From contig JAALGY010000043.1 of NCBI GenBank assembly GCA_032358165.1, forward strand, positions 1,240,001 through 1,304,000: a stretch of DNA of 64,000 nucleotides, written 5' to 3'. Positions 53,066-64,000 of this stretch are shown in pieces. The stretch's first letter is position 1; the number at the start of each line of letters is the position of its first letter. The stretch comes from Diplosphaera chodatii (taxonomy: Eukaryota > Chlorophyta > Trebouxiophyceae > Prasiolales > Stichococcaceae). A model generated the notes under the pieces. That model worked only from the letters and a program-made list of their open reading frames with translations, had not been told where the DNA came from and did not search any database. The position numbers were made by a program, and so were the translations under genes.

Positions 53066-53491
53066 ATGCCCGAGTCTGCGGCGGCGCTAGAGCAGTCCAA
53101 GCCCAAGCCGAAGAAGATTTGCTGCGCCTGCCCGGAAACCAAGGTGGCGTGTCGTGCATCTCAACGGATGTCCATACATGCGAGGTGTCTCAAATTTGCA
53201 GCCTTGCCAACATCTGCCTACTGTCATTCACTTACACAGCAATGCGCACTGACATACAGGGACCAAGGGACCAGTGTATTGCTGAGCACGGTACGGACGG
53301 CGCAGATGACATGTTTGCATGTAGATTGCTGAAACGCCGACGGCTGTGCTTCGAGTGGCAAACATATTTCCTTCATGAGGACGCATGCTAAATGCTTTGG
53401 TGCTCTCACAGGACCGGACGATCCTCGGTGCATTCAGCTGATAGAGGCGCACAAAGTGTGTTTACGGCAAGAAGGCTTCAAGGTAGCATAG
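53066..53491 (+). CDS. COX17: Cytochrome c oxidase copper chaperone COX17
   Basis: It passes Cu(I) to SCO1 and COX11 for cytochrome oxidase assembly in the mitochondrial intermembrane space. Three exons close in frame: 53066-53143, 53260-53290, 53412-53491 (189 nt, 62 residues). The sequence has the invariant CCACPETK copper site, then GPRDQCIAEHG and CIQLIEAHKVCLRQEGFKVA. The two CX9C pairs are intact (third Cys to Cys of RDQC; CIQLIEAHKVC). The loop between the pairs is ten residues, two longer than in human COX17. The short N-terminus has no cleavable presequence, as expected for a MIA40 substrate. Confidence 0.97.
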
Positions 53492-54268
53492 CTGTGAGGT
53501 CTGTTGCCTGAAAGGTGGTAACATGTTGGGATGATGTCGAAGTGGCACTGACGTCCTGACGTCTCACAAGCATTGCTGTGACGTAGCATGTACATGCCAA
53601 CTTGCAGGTGTGATACGGCGAAGCGCGTAGGGTCAGCACACAATATGTAGCGTGGTAGATGTCGTGTTGTGGGTGGACCAAGATGTGATGGCTGTCCATT
53701 GGTCCAAGAAGGCTAGGTTGCCATGCGTCCATGGAGTAAGCTTCAGACTGAGCCACAGTGTTGGCTGTGATGTGTAGTCGATGCACAATCGGATTGTGAT
53801 GTTGAGTGTGAATCCTAAGTTGAAGGGTTCATGATAGAGGCGTTTAGGTGATGAAAATGTGCGGACAGACACGCCAGGTGATCTCAATGCTGTGCAGCAA
53901 GTCGATGCCCTTACAGCTCTGAAACGTGGTAAGCAAGTCATCGACATTGTCGCATCATGACGACAATCACACCAAACAAATACACGAAACCAGACCAGCT
54001 GTAGTGTGACATGTTCATTACGGCACAGCGGCACACAGGCCAAACTGGCCTCACAGTCCCCCACACTAAAAGAAACAACACGACGACTTCCTAGTGGGTT
54101 GGGGCATTGCTCCATCTCGTAACTCGCAAATGATAGGCTGCATCTGCCTCTGCCTGGCCCATCAAACACTAATGTTCCTCTCATACACCTCAAACCCCAT
54201 AAGCCAGTATGTTCTCTCATCTCCTCGCCCAGCCCAGCTGCATCTGGGGTGAGCTATGCTGCAGCAGT
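53492..54268. other. Convergent spacer between COX17 and the zinc-finger gene
   Basis: AT-richer sequence with only chance open frames; it holds the 3' flanks of both genes. Confidence 0.5.
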
Positions 54269-54820
54269 TCACTCATCCGCCCGAACAGTGAGCTCTTGCC
54301 GCAACGGTGTTGCGCGTCCGCCACCGCCACAGCCTGGGCAGGGCATGCGTCCGCTGCCACGGCAGGCGCTGCAGCCGGTGTCGCCGTCAGACCACCGCGT
54401 GCACAGGCACTCTGTGAAGCCGGTGCCCTCACAGCGGGGGCACTCAGGCAGGCTGCTGTCTGGCTGCTCAACGTTGCCGCCCCAGGCGCGCGCTGCAAAC
54501 AGAGCAGCGAGGGCAAATCCCAGCGCCGAAGTGAGCCCGCCCAAATCCTTGACGCCAAGGCCCGCGGTCGCCAGAGGCAACAGCTGATACGCTGCAGAAG
54601 CGCTGGCTGTGATGACCGAGGCGCGGGCGCCGCGGCTGACACCGTTGCACTGCTGTGCTCGTTGCACTGAAGCTGACCAAGGGGCTGTTCGCCCAACCAT
54701 TGGGGAGGCCGATTGCTGCGAGCAGGCGTGCCTGTGCCGATGAGGGAGGGCTGGTGTGCAGCACTGCACCGCTGCCATGCCGTTGTCACAGCGGCAAGCC
54801 ATGGCTGACGAAAAGTGCAA
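54269..54820 (-). CDS. DnaJ-type zinc-finger protein, probably chloroplast
   Basis: A single-exon gene of 183 residues. The first 75 residues are rich in Ala, Ser, Arg and Gln with few acids, as in a transit peptide. A hydrophobic stretch (LTSALGFALAALFAARAW) near residue 115 may be a membrane helix. The C-terminus carries paired Cys motifs (CPRCEGTGFTECLC, then CSACRGSGRMPCPGCGGGG), which is the DnaJ central zinc-binding pattern without a J domain, as in plant plastid proteins of the BSD2/LQY1 type. Such proteins act as thiol or folding helpers for photosynthetic complexes; which branch this belongs to is not clear. The start could also be the inner Met (MACRCDNG) six residues on. Confidence 0.75.
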   Translation of the reverse strand: MHFSSAMACRCDNGMAAVQCCTPALPHRHRHACSQQSASPMVGRTAPWSASVQRAQQCNGVSRGARASVITASASAAYQLLPLATAGLGVKDLGGLTSALGFALAALFAARAWGGNVEQPDSSLPECPRCEGTGFTECLCTRWSDGDTGCSACRGSGRMPCPGCGGGGRATPLRQELTVRADE

Positions 54821-55308
54821 TTACGCTTCCAGACACGCTGCCAAGATACTTGCTTCGCGTGACCTGATAGACGCTGGCTCGCCGCACTGTGCACCTGTGA
54901 AATCGCAGGGTTCTCTGGTGTAGATCAATGTATGAGACGTCGGGCAGAATGTGCACACAAGAAGCTGGCTTGCGTCCAGCAGACGTGTCGCGTGAGGAGC
55001 ATGCCGGGCTTTGCGGCTGCACGCCCTGTAGTGCACTACAGGGTTGGGCAGGCCAGGAAGGCTGCTTCCTGGTCTGGAACTCTGAATGCAGTAGCCTTCC
55101 TGAGCAGCTAGCCCCAAGGTACAGGACATCTACGCCGCATCACTGCTGGACAGGCTGTGATCGGTGCACTGGCCTTTTGCATGCTGCATGTGCCGCTGAG
55201 AACATCACAGGTACATACAAAAGGTGTGCGTGCCAATGCTCTGGACCGGAAATGGAACCCAACGCAAGCTTCATGCCACGCAAGCCGGCACACGACGGTC
55301 ACGGTGAT
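54821..55308. other. Spacer between the zinc-finger gene and the helical protein gene
   Basis: It contains the zinc-finger gene promoter side and the 3' flank of the next minus-strand gene. No exon recognised. Confidence 0.45.
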
Positions 55309-56540
55309 GCCTTTGCAGCCAGGTCAGAGTACCCCAGCTTCTCAAAGGCTTCTGCAAGCTCCTTTTTTTGCTGGTCGCTGAGATCATCACCCAGCTCCTC
55401 GGCCCGCTGCTGCAGTGCCTGCATGCACAACAGCGAAATGAAGCGCATGCACCGAAGGCTTCCCTGTGGCGTCCTACTACAGTGGTCTGTCCTAAACTTC
55501 GGCAGCGTACCTCCGCAAGCACCACTGATGGTGAGGACAGCTGCCCCAATGACGTCACCTGCAGCTCAGTGGCAAGACCAGGATAGTCATGCCGGTGGTT
55601 GGTCTGTAGACTGCAGAGCAAGATTACATTGGGCAACAAAGAGAGCCACGGCACCCACCATGCTGTGCAACTCAGTGGCTGAGAGGTCGTGTATAGACGT
55701 CAGCAGCCGTGTTGTGACCTTGTCAAGTAGCATGTCATCTGCAGCACCAAGCGTGAGCAAACACATTGTCAGTAGAGCATCGTGTCTGATTGCGTCAATC
55801 CACTGCTCACCATGCACATTGCCCTTACCATCGAAGCCCAGCTTGCCACAGGAATCCATTACTGCCAGCAGATTACCATTCGTGTACCTGCCAACCAAAA
55901 GCATGGCCATTGGAGGATGCAGCATGAGCTTCCAACAGGGTGATGTCTGTGAAACGATTGGACGTGCCGAGCACTGCATCCATGTGCACTCACCGGCGTG
56001 CCCCCAGGAGAACCATGTCTGCAGCACAGATTGTTGAGTCAGTGCTGAGCACCCTGAGAACCTGCCGCCTGCTATGGCCATGCTGGGCCTTCTTGCTCGC
56101 AGGCTGTCATGGGTGCAGCATGTCACCGATGTGCCAGCTCTAGGAGTGCTTTGGCGGAATAGCGCACCCACGAGCGTCTGGAAGGACCGTGTGTTGGTGA
56201 CCTCGGCCTTCTTTGCGGCGTCAGCGTCACCGGCCAACTTTGCCAGCTTACAGAAAGCAGTGGTCACGTTGCGCTCTGTAGCCGACTCAAATTCGTCGTC
56301 GATGAGCTGCATGCACAGATAGCATGCTGGTCTCGTCAACAGTTGCCAGATGTACCTATTGCCGACTGGATCTGATGCGGCTGCTAGCGGCAGGGCAACA
56401 GCCGTTACCTACCTTGTAGACCTTCTTCAGTTTGCCCTCCTTGGCTGCAGCACTGAGGAGCTTGTCCAGCTCCTGCGAGGCCTCCTCTGCTTCCTGCAGT
56501 TCATCACAGACAGCCATGGCCCCGGAGCACACTGCTCTAC
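55309..56540 (-). CDS. Unrecognised helical protein, possibly organelle RNA-related (5' end not found)
   Basis: Exons read on the minus strand in matching phase: EAEEASQELDKLLSAAAKEG (from about 56496), LIDDEFESATERNVTTAFCK ... SFQTLV (56170-56310), a small exon DMVLLGARR (about 56000-56025), YTNGNLLAVMDSCGKLGF ... LSATELHSM (55650-55890), and ALQQRAEELGDDLSDQQKKE ... YSDLAAKASP, stopping at 55309-55311. The phrases TTAFCKLAKLAG and LLAVMDSCGKLGF recall the helical repeats of FASTK/RAP and OPR organelle RNA proteins, but no RAP domain is present, so this is weak. The first coding exon is not identified; MAVCDELQ near 56518 or an exon farther upstream (about 56740-56810) are candidates. Confidence 0.6.
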
Positions 56541-57630
56541 AGTGAAGCAACCCCCGTCAAGCCGCATGTGCAAGCAGCTTTGCTTGTCTGCAATGTTGCA
56601 GATGTCACTGATAGTTACCGGGCTGAGCTTCGGTGGCCCACAGCTGCTGAATGCTGCACAGCGCGGTCGCAGCCAGTCTGCACCTGACACTGGGGACACA
56701 AAGGCCGGTACCTGCGGCCAGATGTCACTTTGATAAACCAGGAAGTGCGCCTCTCAAGAGTGTCACGAAGAGCTCCGAGCAGCTCTGATGTCTGCTGCAT
56801 CAGGCCATGCCTCATATCAACATGCGTGTGCGTGGTACTGATAGAATGTGCATATGCGACAGCTGTTGCAAGTAAAGCCCAATGAGATCTTTCCATGACA
56901 AGGGGATGCACATCTCATGCTGCTTGGCGTGCCTGATGTGCAGCAGTGGGTGCAGGCGCAACCCCCGGTGCGTGCAGCAGTGTCAGCACTCGCTTGGCTG
57001 TCGGACCTCCTCGTGCCAGCCTCAGTAACAGCATACTGGTTCTACCTACATGCAGCTATCGCTGGCAGTGTTCTCAACCGCGGGAAACGCGGGTTTGTCC
57101 AATGAGGATGCACAAGGGGGTGCAGTCCAGTGGCCAACGCTCTATGTAAGACGAGCACGGGGTCATGTCCTGGCTAGAAACACCAAGAAATGTGACGCTG
57201 ACGCAATGGGAATGGACGCCAGCCGTTATCTCGATGATGCTGTAAGGCACTTCTGACGACACGTGACGATGCCCATGCATGGAGAGATCAACCTGACAGC
57301 GAGCAGCTGCACACCTAGAATGCTTACAACCGGCCGCCTACATCTGACCGCACTTCAAACTCATATGCAGGTTGTACATGCACAAACCCTTGCAAACTCT
57401 CGCAGTGCATGCGACTCTGACACATTATACAGAGCTCCAGATACGACAGCGTCTGCTGCCAACGGAGCCACAATCTACTGATGTTCCTGACGACGCAGCT
57501 CTCCTTGAAAACGCTGCCGTCATCGAAGGATGAACCCTCGCCTCGCTGTTCTGCTGCACCAACGTGAACACGAACGCAGCGGCGATGCAACGCCCGCTGC
57601 TCAACTTGCACAGTGCAACAACAACTTTAT
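56541..57630. other. Spacer or 5' exon region between the helical protein and DUF2358 genes
   Basis: It probably contains the missing 5' exon or exons and promoter of the helical protein gene, and the 3' flank of the DUF2358 gene. A short open stretch (QQTSELLGALRDTLERRTSW, about 56740-56810, minus) is the best exon candidate. Confidence 0.4.
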
Positions 57631-59395
57631 TCACTCCAGCAGGAGATTCTGGCGCGTCTGGCTGGTCAGGCTGGGCAGCTGCCGTGGGAGTCGCTGCTTG
57701 AGCGGTGTCCAACGCCGGGAGCTGGCTGCTGCGGGAGCTGGCAGATGCAGCGGCTTCTCTGGCTCGTTGGTGAAGTTGATCCCTGCACATGACGAGCACT
57801 ACATGATGACAACTGACAAGAGGCCTAACACCACCAGGCAGTGCACATTGGTTCACCAGCACTTCCAGAACGACCACGTCGCCTTTGGCAGGTAATAGAC
57901 AGCACGATACGAAGTATGTGCTCGTAAGCCGGGCAAACCTGGGCAGGGCTGCGGCTGGGGATTGAAGATGCGGCTGAGATTGGTCCACAGCGGCGAAATG
58001 CCCAGCGGCGGGTCCCGCAGCACCACATTGTCCACTGAGTGCTCATATATCTTGCCCTCACTGCATCCAGGCGAAGACCACATGAAACTGAAGGTCTGCC
58101 AGGCATACACGAAGGACACGGGCCCCTGTTGAACCCATTTGTCAACCACGAGAGGATGCTCTGAGCTAAGATGCCACTCAACCCTGAGAGCAACAACACT
58201 GCCTGGTGACAGTCCCAACACATACCTGTCCAGCTTGAATTGGGAGACGCCATCGAAAATGCCTTCGACCTCCCATGGAATGCGTGGCACGCCGTGAAAC
58301 TGCCACCGCATGCTGATGCGATTGCTCTCCGGCTGCCAGATGCGACGCACATCCAGACGGCAGCGTGTGAAGAACAACCGTCCAAAGATGCGGACGGCCT
58401 GCATACAGTCACCTCTTGGGCCCATGAGTCCATGCAAAATTAAAACTCCATACAAAACATCCGAAGCAGATTGTCGAAGCAACGCTGTGATGTGTGCATA
58501 AACAGGGCGTGAGTGGCAACAATAAAACCATTCTTACCTTGAAGATGCGCTTGTAGTTCGTCTTACCGCGGACCACGTTCCGCGGATCCTTGAAGACCAC
58601 ATCATCCCGATAGATGTCGTCTGCAAGCAAAGAGTCGTTATGGGGTGTGCCACACGTGCAAGGTGTGGGCATGTGATCGTACTACACGCATCCAGCGCCT
58701 ATGCAACAGGTTTGCTCATGCAACAATGTACTGCTCTGCTCACATGTCATGTCCCGCCAGAACAGCAGCGGCGTCTCCTCGCGCAGGGTGCGGATGGCGT
58801 CGCCCACGTTGGCATAGTAATCTTGCCGCTTGCGACGCTCCTCCTCTTCTTGCTGCGTCTTGTGGGGCGACTCCTCGAGCTGGACTGCCAGGTGCAGCAG
58901 GCCGCCCACGGGGCGGAGCAGCTGCTGCAAGACGCCGGACTCTGCGGGCGACGGCAGGCCGGGGCGCCAGGGGCTGGGTGCTGACATAGGGAAGTGGTCT
59001 GATGTGAACAGAGCCTCCAGGCGCTGCCACTGCGGCTGCTCCGCTGCCGAGTGTGGGCTGGCATCGGGCACAGACACCGCTTGCAGCGCTGTTCTATGCT
59101 GTGCGCCTCTGCCGCAACTGCTGCCACCGATACCGGCTGTTGCTGAGGAAAAGTGGCGACCAGAGCTGTGATGCAGCCGGGGGCCGCTGTGGCTTACCGC
59201 TGCACTGCTGACCGGTCTCAGGCCTGCTGCTGTATGGTCTGGGATGCACTGCACCTGCAGCCTGCCAGACGCCAGTGCGCCGGCCATGCTGCAGTCCTGG
59301 ATGAACACGTGCGATGTGACACTTCTCCTTCCGCTCACTGTTCCCGAAACGGCTAAGAGTGCCCTATGCTTGCCACATGAACGTGCTGAAACCAC
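57631..59395 (-). CDS. Chloroplast DUF2358 (NTF2-like) protein
   Basis: Five exons close in frame: 58744-59395, 58538-58620, 58226-58398, 57939-58060, 57631-57782 (1182 nt, 393 residues). The long first exon gives a Ser/Arg-rich leader followed by a helical part (EEEERRKRQDYYANVGDAIR, REETPLLFWRDM). The core then follows the DUF2358 pattern: YDIYRDDVVFKDPRNVVRGK, NYKRIFK, RIFGRLFFTRCRLDVRRIWQ, ISMRWQFHGVPRIPWEVEGI, FDGVSQFKLDR, GKIYEHSVDNVVLRDPP. This family has an NTF2/SnoaL-like alpha-beta fold, is found in plants and cyanobacteria, and has no settled function. The C-terminal exon (PEKPLHLPAPAAASSRR) is low complexity. An inner Met (MAGALASG, 59286) could be the true start. AATAAA lies just past the stop on the gene strand. 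Confidence 0.88.
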
Positions 59396-59752
59396 TCCTG
59401 GGGCTGCTGAATAGTGTGTGGGCCGTTTAGACTGGCTGTGAACACAGAATCTGGGCCCTCACGATGCTTGGCTTCAGGGTTTGCGCGTCTTCGCAGCAGC
59501 TTCTCCACAAGACTTCCTGCTGCTCATGATTGCCAGCCATACTTGTGACACACGTCGCTGCAGTATGTCGCTGTGATGGTGTCCCTCGGTCTGAAAGCTG
59601 CCTCCTGCAAGTGCGCTGTCATCAATTGAGTCAAGGACCCCACTGCGCACATACCAAATGTACTAACGCGAACCAAAACCAGTCCGCAACACACCCCTCA
59701 CCCCATCAGAAAGACAGGATTTCATTGTGCTATGTATCAATGGCGATACCCA
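59396..59752. other. Spacer between DUF2358 and PfkB kinase genes
   Basis: DUF2358 promoter side and the 3' flank of the PfkB gene; nothing else seen. Confidence 0.45.
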
Positions 59753-61910
59753 TCATGCGCCTGCGGACCTGCCAAACTTCGGCACGAGCCCGACGAGCTC
59801 CCGGCCAGCGCGCCGCAAGCGAGCAGCTGCGTAGCCGGCTGATTGCTGCACCCGGTGCAGCGCCTGCCCAGGTGTGAAGTCTGTTGCTGCATCAATGGCT
59901 GCGTCCATGTGATCGTGGATCCAGCGCTTGGCACGCCCCCACGGGAGCGCATCCCGGATGGCGCTCCCAATGCAATGCGGCTTGCAGGCCTGCATACGAG
60001 GGATAGCTGCTCAGTATGCAGTTCCCCTCGCCTGTGGCTCCCAGCCGCTGGAATCAATCACTGTTCAATGGAGCGTGGCAAGGGGCTACTGCCACACAGC
60101 CAAGAGTTGGAAACAGCACCTGCGGCTGCGCCACTGCTCTGGAGGCGGCCCAGTTGGCCGTCACGCCCGGCTGCCTGTCGTTGACCGCCATGGCCAGCAT
60201 GTATGTGGTGGCAAAGGTGTCGCCGGCGCCGTTGGTGTCCTTGACGTCGGTCTGCAGCAGTGCAAGAGCAGCTTGCAGATTATAGGTTTGCACCGACCCC
60301 ACTGCAGTGCAGGCATGGCCCAAGCATGCGCCTCACCTTCACTGCAGGATGGTGTGTGACATTGCCATTCGAGTATTCGTCTGCTCCAAACTCCCCCCTG
60401 GTTACCAGCCACCTGCAGAGTGTCATAGGCTATGATGTTGGCCTGCAACGCACTCTGAAGGCTACAGATCATAAGCACCACAAGTTCAGTGCGTCAGTCA
60501 AAATGCGCTAGCTACAATGCTGATTTCGATCGTTTTGTAACAATTGGTGACCTGGCTGACTGGGCAGCAAGGCTGCTGATGTTGCCGGCAGGCCACGGAT
60601 CCGTTTCCACGTCTGACAGGAACACCGAGACCGTGGGCCCCAGTGCCTTCTGCAGGTCTGCTGAGGGCGCCTGCGGCCACCAGTCGACACTGCTTGGCTG
60701 TGCAGCGACAGCCCATTTCCGGGGTCGGCACATTACGTGCGGCCGTCGCACCCGATGCATCAGGGCAGCGCAGCCCAGCAGTGTGTGTCTGGCAACAATA
60801 TGCTGCAGTGGTTCGCCACCTTGTGAGAGACAACCCGCCCGCTGTCCGTGCCACGCTGGAGGCCCTGCGCCATGAGCCCAATCTGCTGCTGGAACCCTGT
60901 GAAATGATCCCACTTGCCTGCACACGATGCACGAACCTTCAGCCAGCAGGATGCGGAACCGGCTTCAGCATACAAACACAGAGCGCACTGGACCGCGGCT
61001 GGACGGCGTGTGCACCACAGGTACACTCATGTGTCGAGCACAAGACAGCATTACCTGCTCGCATTCGCACGAAGGACGCTGCGTCCATGTCCTGCGGCGT
61101 GAGCGGGCCGAGCAGCACGACGCGGGCCCGGCGGCAGTGGCGGGGCACGTGCGCCGCCGTCAGCACCTCGCCGGGCTGCGCTGTGACGCGCAGCTTGCGG
61201 CGGTGCCCCCACCACGTGTACGTGTGCTCGAACGTCAGCGTCTCGTTGGTGGCCACCCGGTGCAGCTCGTGGCCCCGGAACGCCGACATGTCGGCATCGC
61301 TGCTGCCGGCTGCAGGTTTGGGACAGAAAGCTGTGGGCTGCCCAGCCATGTGGCACGATACTGGCAACCAGCTGGCATCATGTTGCCCGTGCTGCTCATC
61401 ACGCAGGCGCCACCCACTTGCACACACGTGCAACAACGCCTGAGGCCATGCACCTGTGACGACGCACGCTCGCATGCCAAGGGCGCTGGCGACCGCCGCT
61501 GCGTAGGCGACCGCGCCGCCCTGCACGGAGCAACGCATTGTGCCCAGATGCATGCACATGACCGTGTCAGAGGTTTCTGGCATCATCGATCATTGTATCG
61601 CGATAAAGTGCAGTTGCATGCAGGCTGCCTGATCACCAGTGCGCGCTTGCCATCCACTAGGTCCACTGTGACATTTCCGACCAACAGCAGCTGTGGCCTG
61701 CGCACGCGATCATAACGCTGTCATACACGCGAAACACGTCTGCTTTGGAGGTGCTGCAGTGTTCTGTGCGAATGACCTGTCGTGCCATGCACCCATGTTG
61801 TATGCCATGTACCTCCAGTATTCTGACAGGAGGAGCACCGCGGCGGCAACGCTCGCGACGGCCAGAACGACCTTGGCAATGCCCGACTGAGCCAATGAGG
61901 CTGCCATCAC
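59753..61910 (-). CDS. PfkB-family sugar or inositol kinase with N-terminal membrane anchor
   Basis: Exon 1 (61813-61910) encodes a hydrophobic segment (IAKVVLAVASVAAAVLLL). It joins in phase to exon 2 (61637-61697, RPQLLLVGNVTVDLVDGKRA) and exon 3 (61454-61520, GGAVAYAAAVASALGMRACV), which carry the ribokinase-type substrate strand and GG motif. Later exons give DADMSAFRGHELHRVATNET, VVLLGPLTPQDMDAASFVRM, GFQQQIGLMAQGLQR, SADLQKALGPTVSVFLSDVE, WLVTRGEFGADEYSNGNVTH and the PfkB signature DTNGAGDTFATTYMLAMAVN (about 60185-60245), whose GAGD holds the catalytic Asp. It stops at 59753-59755. Phosphorylation of a sugar or myo-inositol is expected; the LLVGNxxxD start and short lid resemble plant inositol kinase-like PfkB proteins, but the substrate is not determined. 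The membrane anchor is unusual for the family. Confidence 0.87.
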
Positions 61911-63927
61911 GCTGCCGTACGAGGCGCTCCCGCTGCCCTCAGTTGCTCAGTCGTCTCCCTCTCATGCTATAGCCGGTGGCATGTCTCGATCCGTCGCCCC
62001 TGCCAGCTGCACTTCACATATGGGAAGTGACACCTGATCGTTGGTGTCAGTGAAGCAAGGGGCACGACGGGGCGAACACGCTACTGCTGGGAAGCCGTGC
62101 CCCGCTGCCAATGTGCTGAAGATTGGCGGGAGTTCTGAGGATTGGCAAACACTGATGACTGATTGACCATTTCCAACAGGACCAGTCCGTTCGAAGGGAC
62201 ATGGATTGTGAGGTACCCTTCGGGTAGGGCACTGCTAGCACAACTCGTAATGAAGCATGAGCATTACCAACCTCTAGTTCTGCTCGAAGATAGCCACCGT
62301 CCAGCTCGGTCCTGAGTTCAGCAGGGTGCTTTACAAACACATAATGACGCTGATCACTTTGCAAACCACCACACTCCACCTGACACCTGATGTCCATACA
62401 AGCTGATTTCACGTACACCCGAACTGACGATGCAAGCAGGTGGTCTGCTTTTGAAACCAACAAAGCTACTCATGCAGGCTGAAACACCAAGTACGTCAGA
62501 ATATCACTCTGCTTTGCCACATAAGATCAGACAAGTCCGCGTGCTCCGGCAGTGCTGTGCAGGTGACGCTGCATGGCTAGTAGCGCGCAGCAGGCACAGC
62601 GCCTGATGCCGGCGGCCCTGTGGCATACGTGCCTGCAGGCGTGGGAGCAGGGGGGTTGTAGGCACCGCCTGCAACAAAGCATGAGGATCTTTGTCAAGTT
62701 CTTTAGCATTGCTGGCTTTGACCAACTGGGTTACAACCCACTCAAATTCTCCATTGACGACAATAAAACGTGCCAACAGGGAGGCATGTGTGACATCCCA
62801 GCGCCAGACAGCAGGCACATAGTGCTCGCTCACCAGTGGCAGCTACATGCTTCGTGGGTCGTCCGCAGCAGCCGCCGCGCGAGTGTGCAGCATCCACCGG
62901 CCTATCAAGGACGCAAAGCACGAATGTCGGTTGCAACATACCATACACTGTGACTCCTGGACATGCACTTGTGAGTACGAGTGTTCGCTTGGACAGGGCA
63001 GACGACCCTGTAGAGCTTGCGGTGTGAAGAGGTCAGCAGATAGAACACGGCGTCACATGAGTGCAGAGCTTATGGTACCTGCCATTGTTCCTGACGACCA
63101 CCTCGTCCTGAGCGCCACAACTGCAGCCTACACAGCAACACCAGGGTGTCAGCAATGTACCTGGCGGGTAGTCCGCTTGTGGTAATGATGTCGCGGAGCA
63201 GGCCCCACTACAGCATTGCACACCAGCCCCTGTGGCTTTCCAGGCAGCATGCAGACAGAAGAACTGCTGCCATCTCGGGCACCACGGATGCCACATATAG
63301 CCTTCTCGGCTGACAGGTGCATAGAGGCTTACCAAAGCAAGGGAGGCAGCACCAGGTACCGCCGCCATGCCTGTTAGAATCAAATCCGCAGCAGCAGCAG
63401 TTGATGTCCAGCCCCATGCTGAAGTTACACCTGGGGCGACGGTGCGAACTGTGTCAGTACGGGGTATCCAGCAAAGTTGCCCCCTCAGCGCATCACGGCT
63501 TTTGGCCGGTGCACTCACCATCAAGTACAGCCTAACAAGCTGCAGGTGTCAGCAAGCGTGCTGTCAAGCAGGAGCTCGCAGTGCAGACCGACTGCACCTA
63601 CGCGTCGAGGATGGCAGCAAGTGGCTCACCTGCAGATTCGGTGTGGGGGCGTGAGTGTGTTGACGGACACAAAGCAGAGCCAATTGAGTTGTGCGGATTT
63701 GTCGGTCTGCTGGCAAGGATGCAGCGTGAATGTTCACACTGGGATTGTCAACCTGGCTTGGGGGTCGTCAGGGCGCGTCAGCTGCTATGCAGCTTCCGTC
63801 ACATGAGGAGTGACCAAACCTGAGACGGAGAGACCTTAGCAAATCCAGGACTAGGCACAACGGGCAGAGAGTGTACAGTTACAGCACGCAATATATCCAA
63901 TGATACCATGATGCAAACTGTGCAGGC
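61911..63927. other. Right-hand spacer with no confident gene
   Basis: About 2 kb. It holds the PfkB promoter side. An open frame at 62573-62953 (+) starts MASSAQQAQRLMPAALWHTC and then IFVKFFSIAGFDQLGYNP, which looks more protein-like than its neighbours but matches no family I know. No RNA gene seen. Confidence 0.4.
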
Positions 63928-64000
63928 CAACGTCATGTCCTGCGCGCCCCACCCTTCTGCACGCCACCGCCACGCTGCCCCAGCTGACCCTGCCGCTGCG
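63928..64000 (+). CDS. Possible 5' coding start of a gene leaving the right edge
   Basis: After a TGTGCAG that could be an acceptor, an ATG at about 63934 opens MSCAPHPSARHRHAAPADPA and stays open to the edge. Composition changes sharply to GC-rich here and is transit-peptide-like. Too short to be sure. Confidence 0.25.

Noticed and set aside
57425..57790. Alternative frame for the last DUF2358 exon (DQLHQRAREAAASASSRSSQ)
   Set aside because: The acceptor at 57783 and exon phase give the GINFTNEPEKPLHLPAP frame, and only that frame sums to whole codons.

Overview
This window is nuclear DNA of a green alga. The genes are split by short GT-AG introns (typical donor GTGAGT or GTGCGN, acceptor TGCAG), lie on both strands, and include plant-type versions of eukaryotic proteins: U2SURP/SR140 with the plant-like N-terminal KKTxFQ motif, CDC27/APC3, TIM10, COX17 and a chloroplast DUF2358 protein. 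A fused FO synthase is also consistent with chlorophytes. A trebouxiophyte (Chlorella/Coccomyxa type) is my best guess, but species cannot be read from the sequence. No tRNA, rRNA, intact transposon or CRISPR array was recognised. Layout: 0-3 kb holds a possible left-edge gene end and a 2-oxoglutarate/Fe(II) oxygenase (-). 3.5-39.5 kb is dominated by a family of five paralogous secreted LysM proteins, here called LysM-A (-), B (-), C (-), D (-) and E (+). I could close all five as in-frame exon models of 270-294 residues with conserved intron phases. Within this region lies a 7.8-kb receptor-like kinase (+) with a signal peptide, a bacterial-Pmp-like beta-helix ectodomain, one membrane helix and a TKL-type kinase domain. 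The kinase 3' half plus LysM-B was duplicated to give a decayed kinase fragment plus LysM-C. A CofG-CofH fusion (FO synthase, -) sits between LysM-C and LysM-D. 40-64 kb is a denser housekeeping block: U2SURP (-) and CDC27 (+) head to head, TIM10 (-) and COX17 (+) head to head, a DnaJ-type zinc-finger protein (-), an unrecognised helical protein (-), a DUF2358 protein (-) and a membrane-anchored PfkB sugar kinase (-). A possible new gene starts at the right edge. How they may work together: LysM proteins bind N-acetylglucosamine polymers in other organisms, and the adjacent kinase looks like a surface receptor. The kinase/LysM cluster may therefore be a local cell-surface recognition module that expands by duplication; this is inference. 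TIM10 and COX17 are both small cysteine-rich intermembrane-space proteins that in other eukaryotes are imported by the MIA40 route, and here they share a 415-bp divergent spacer.
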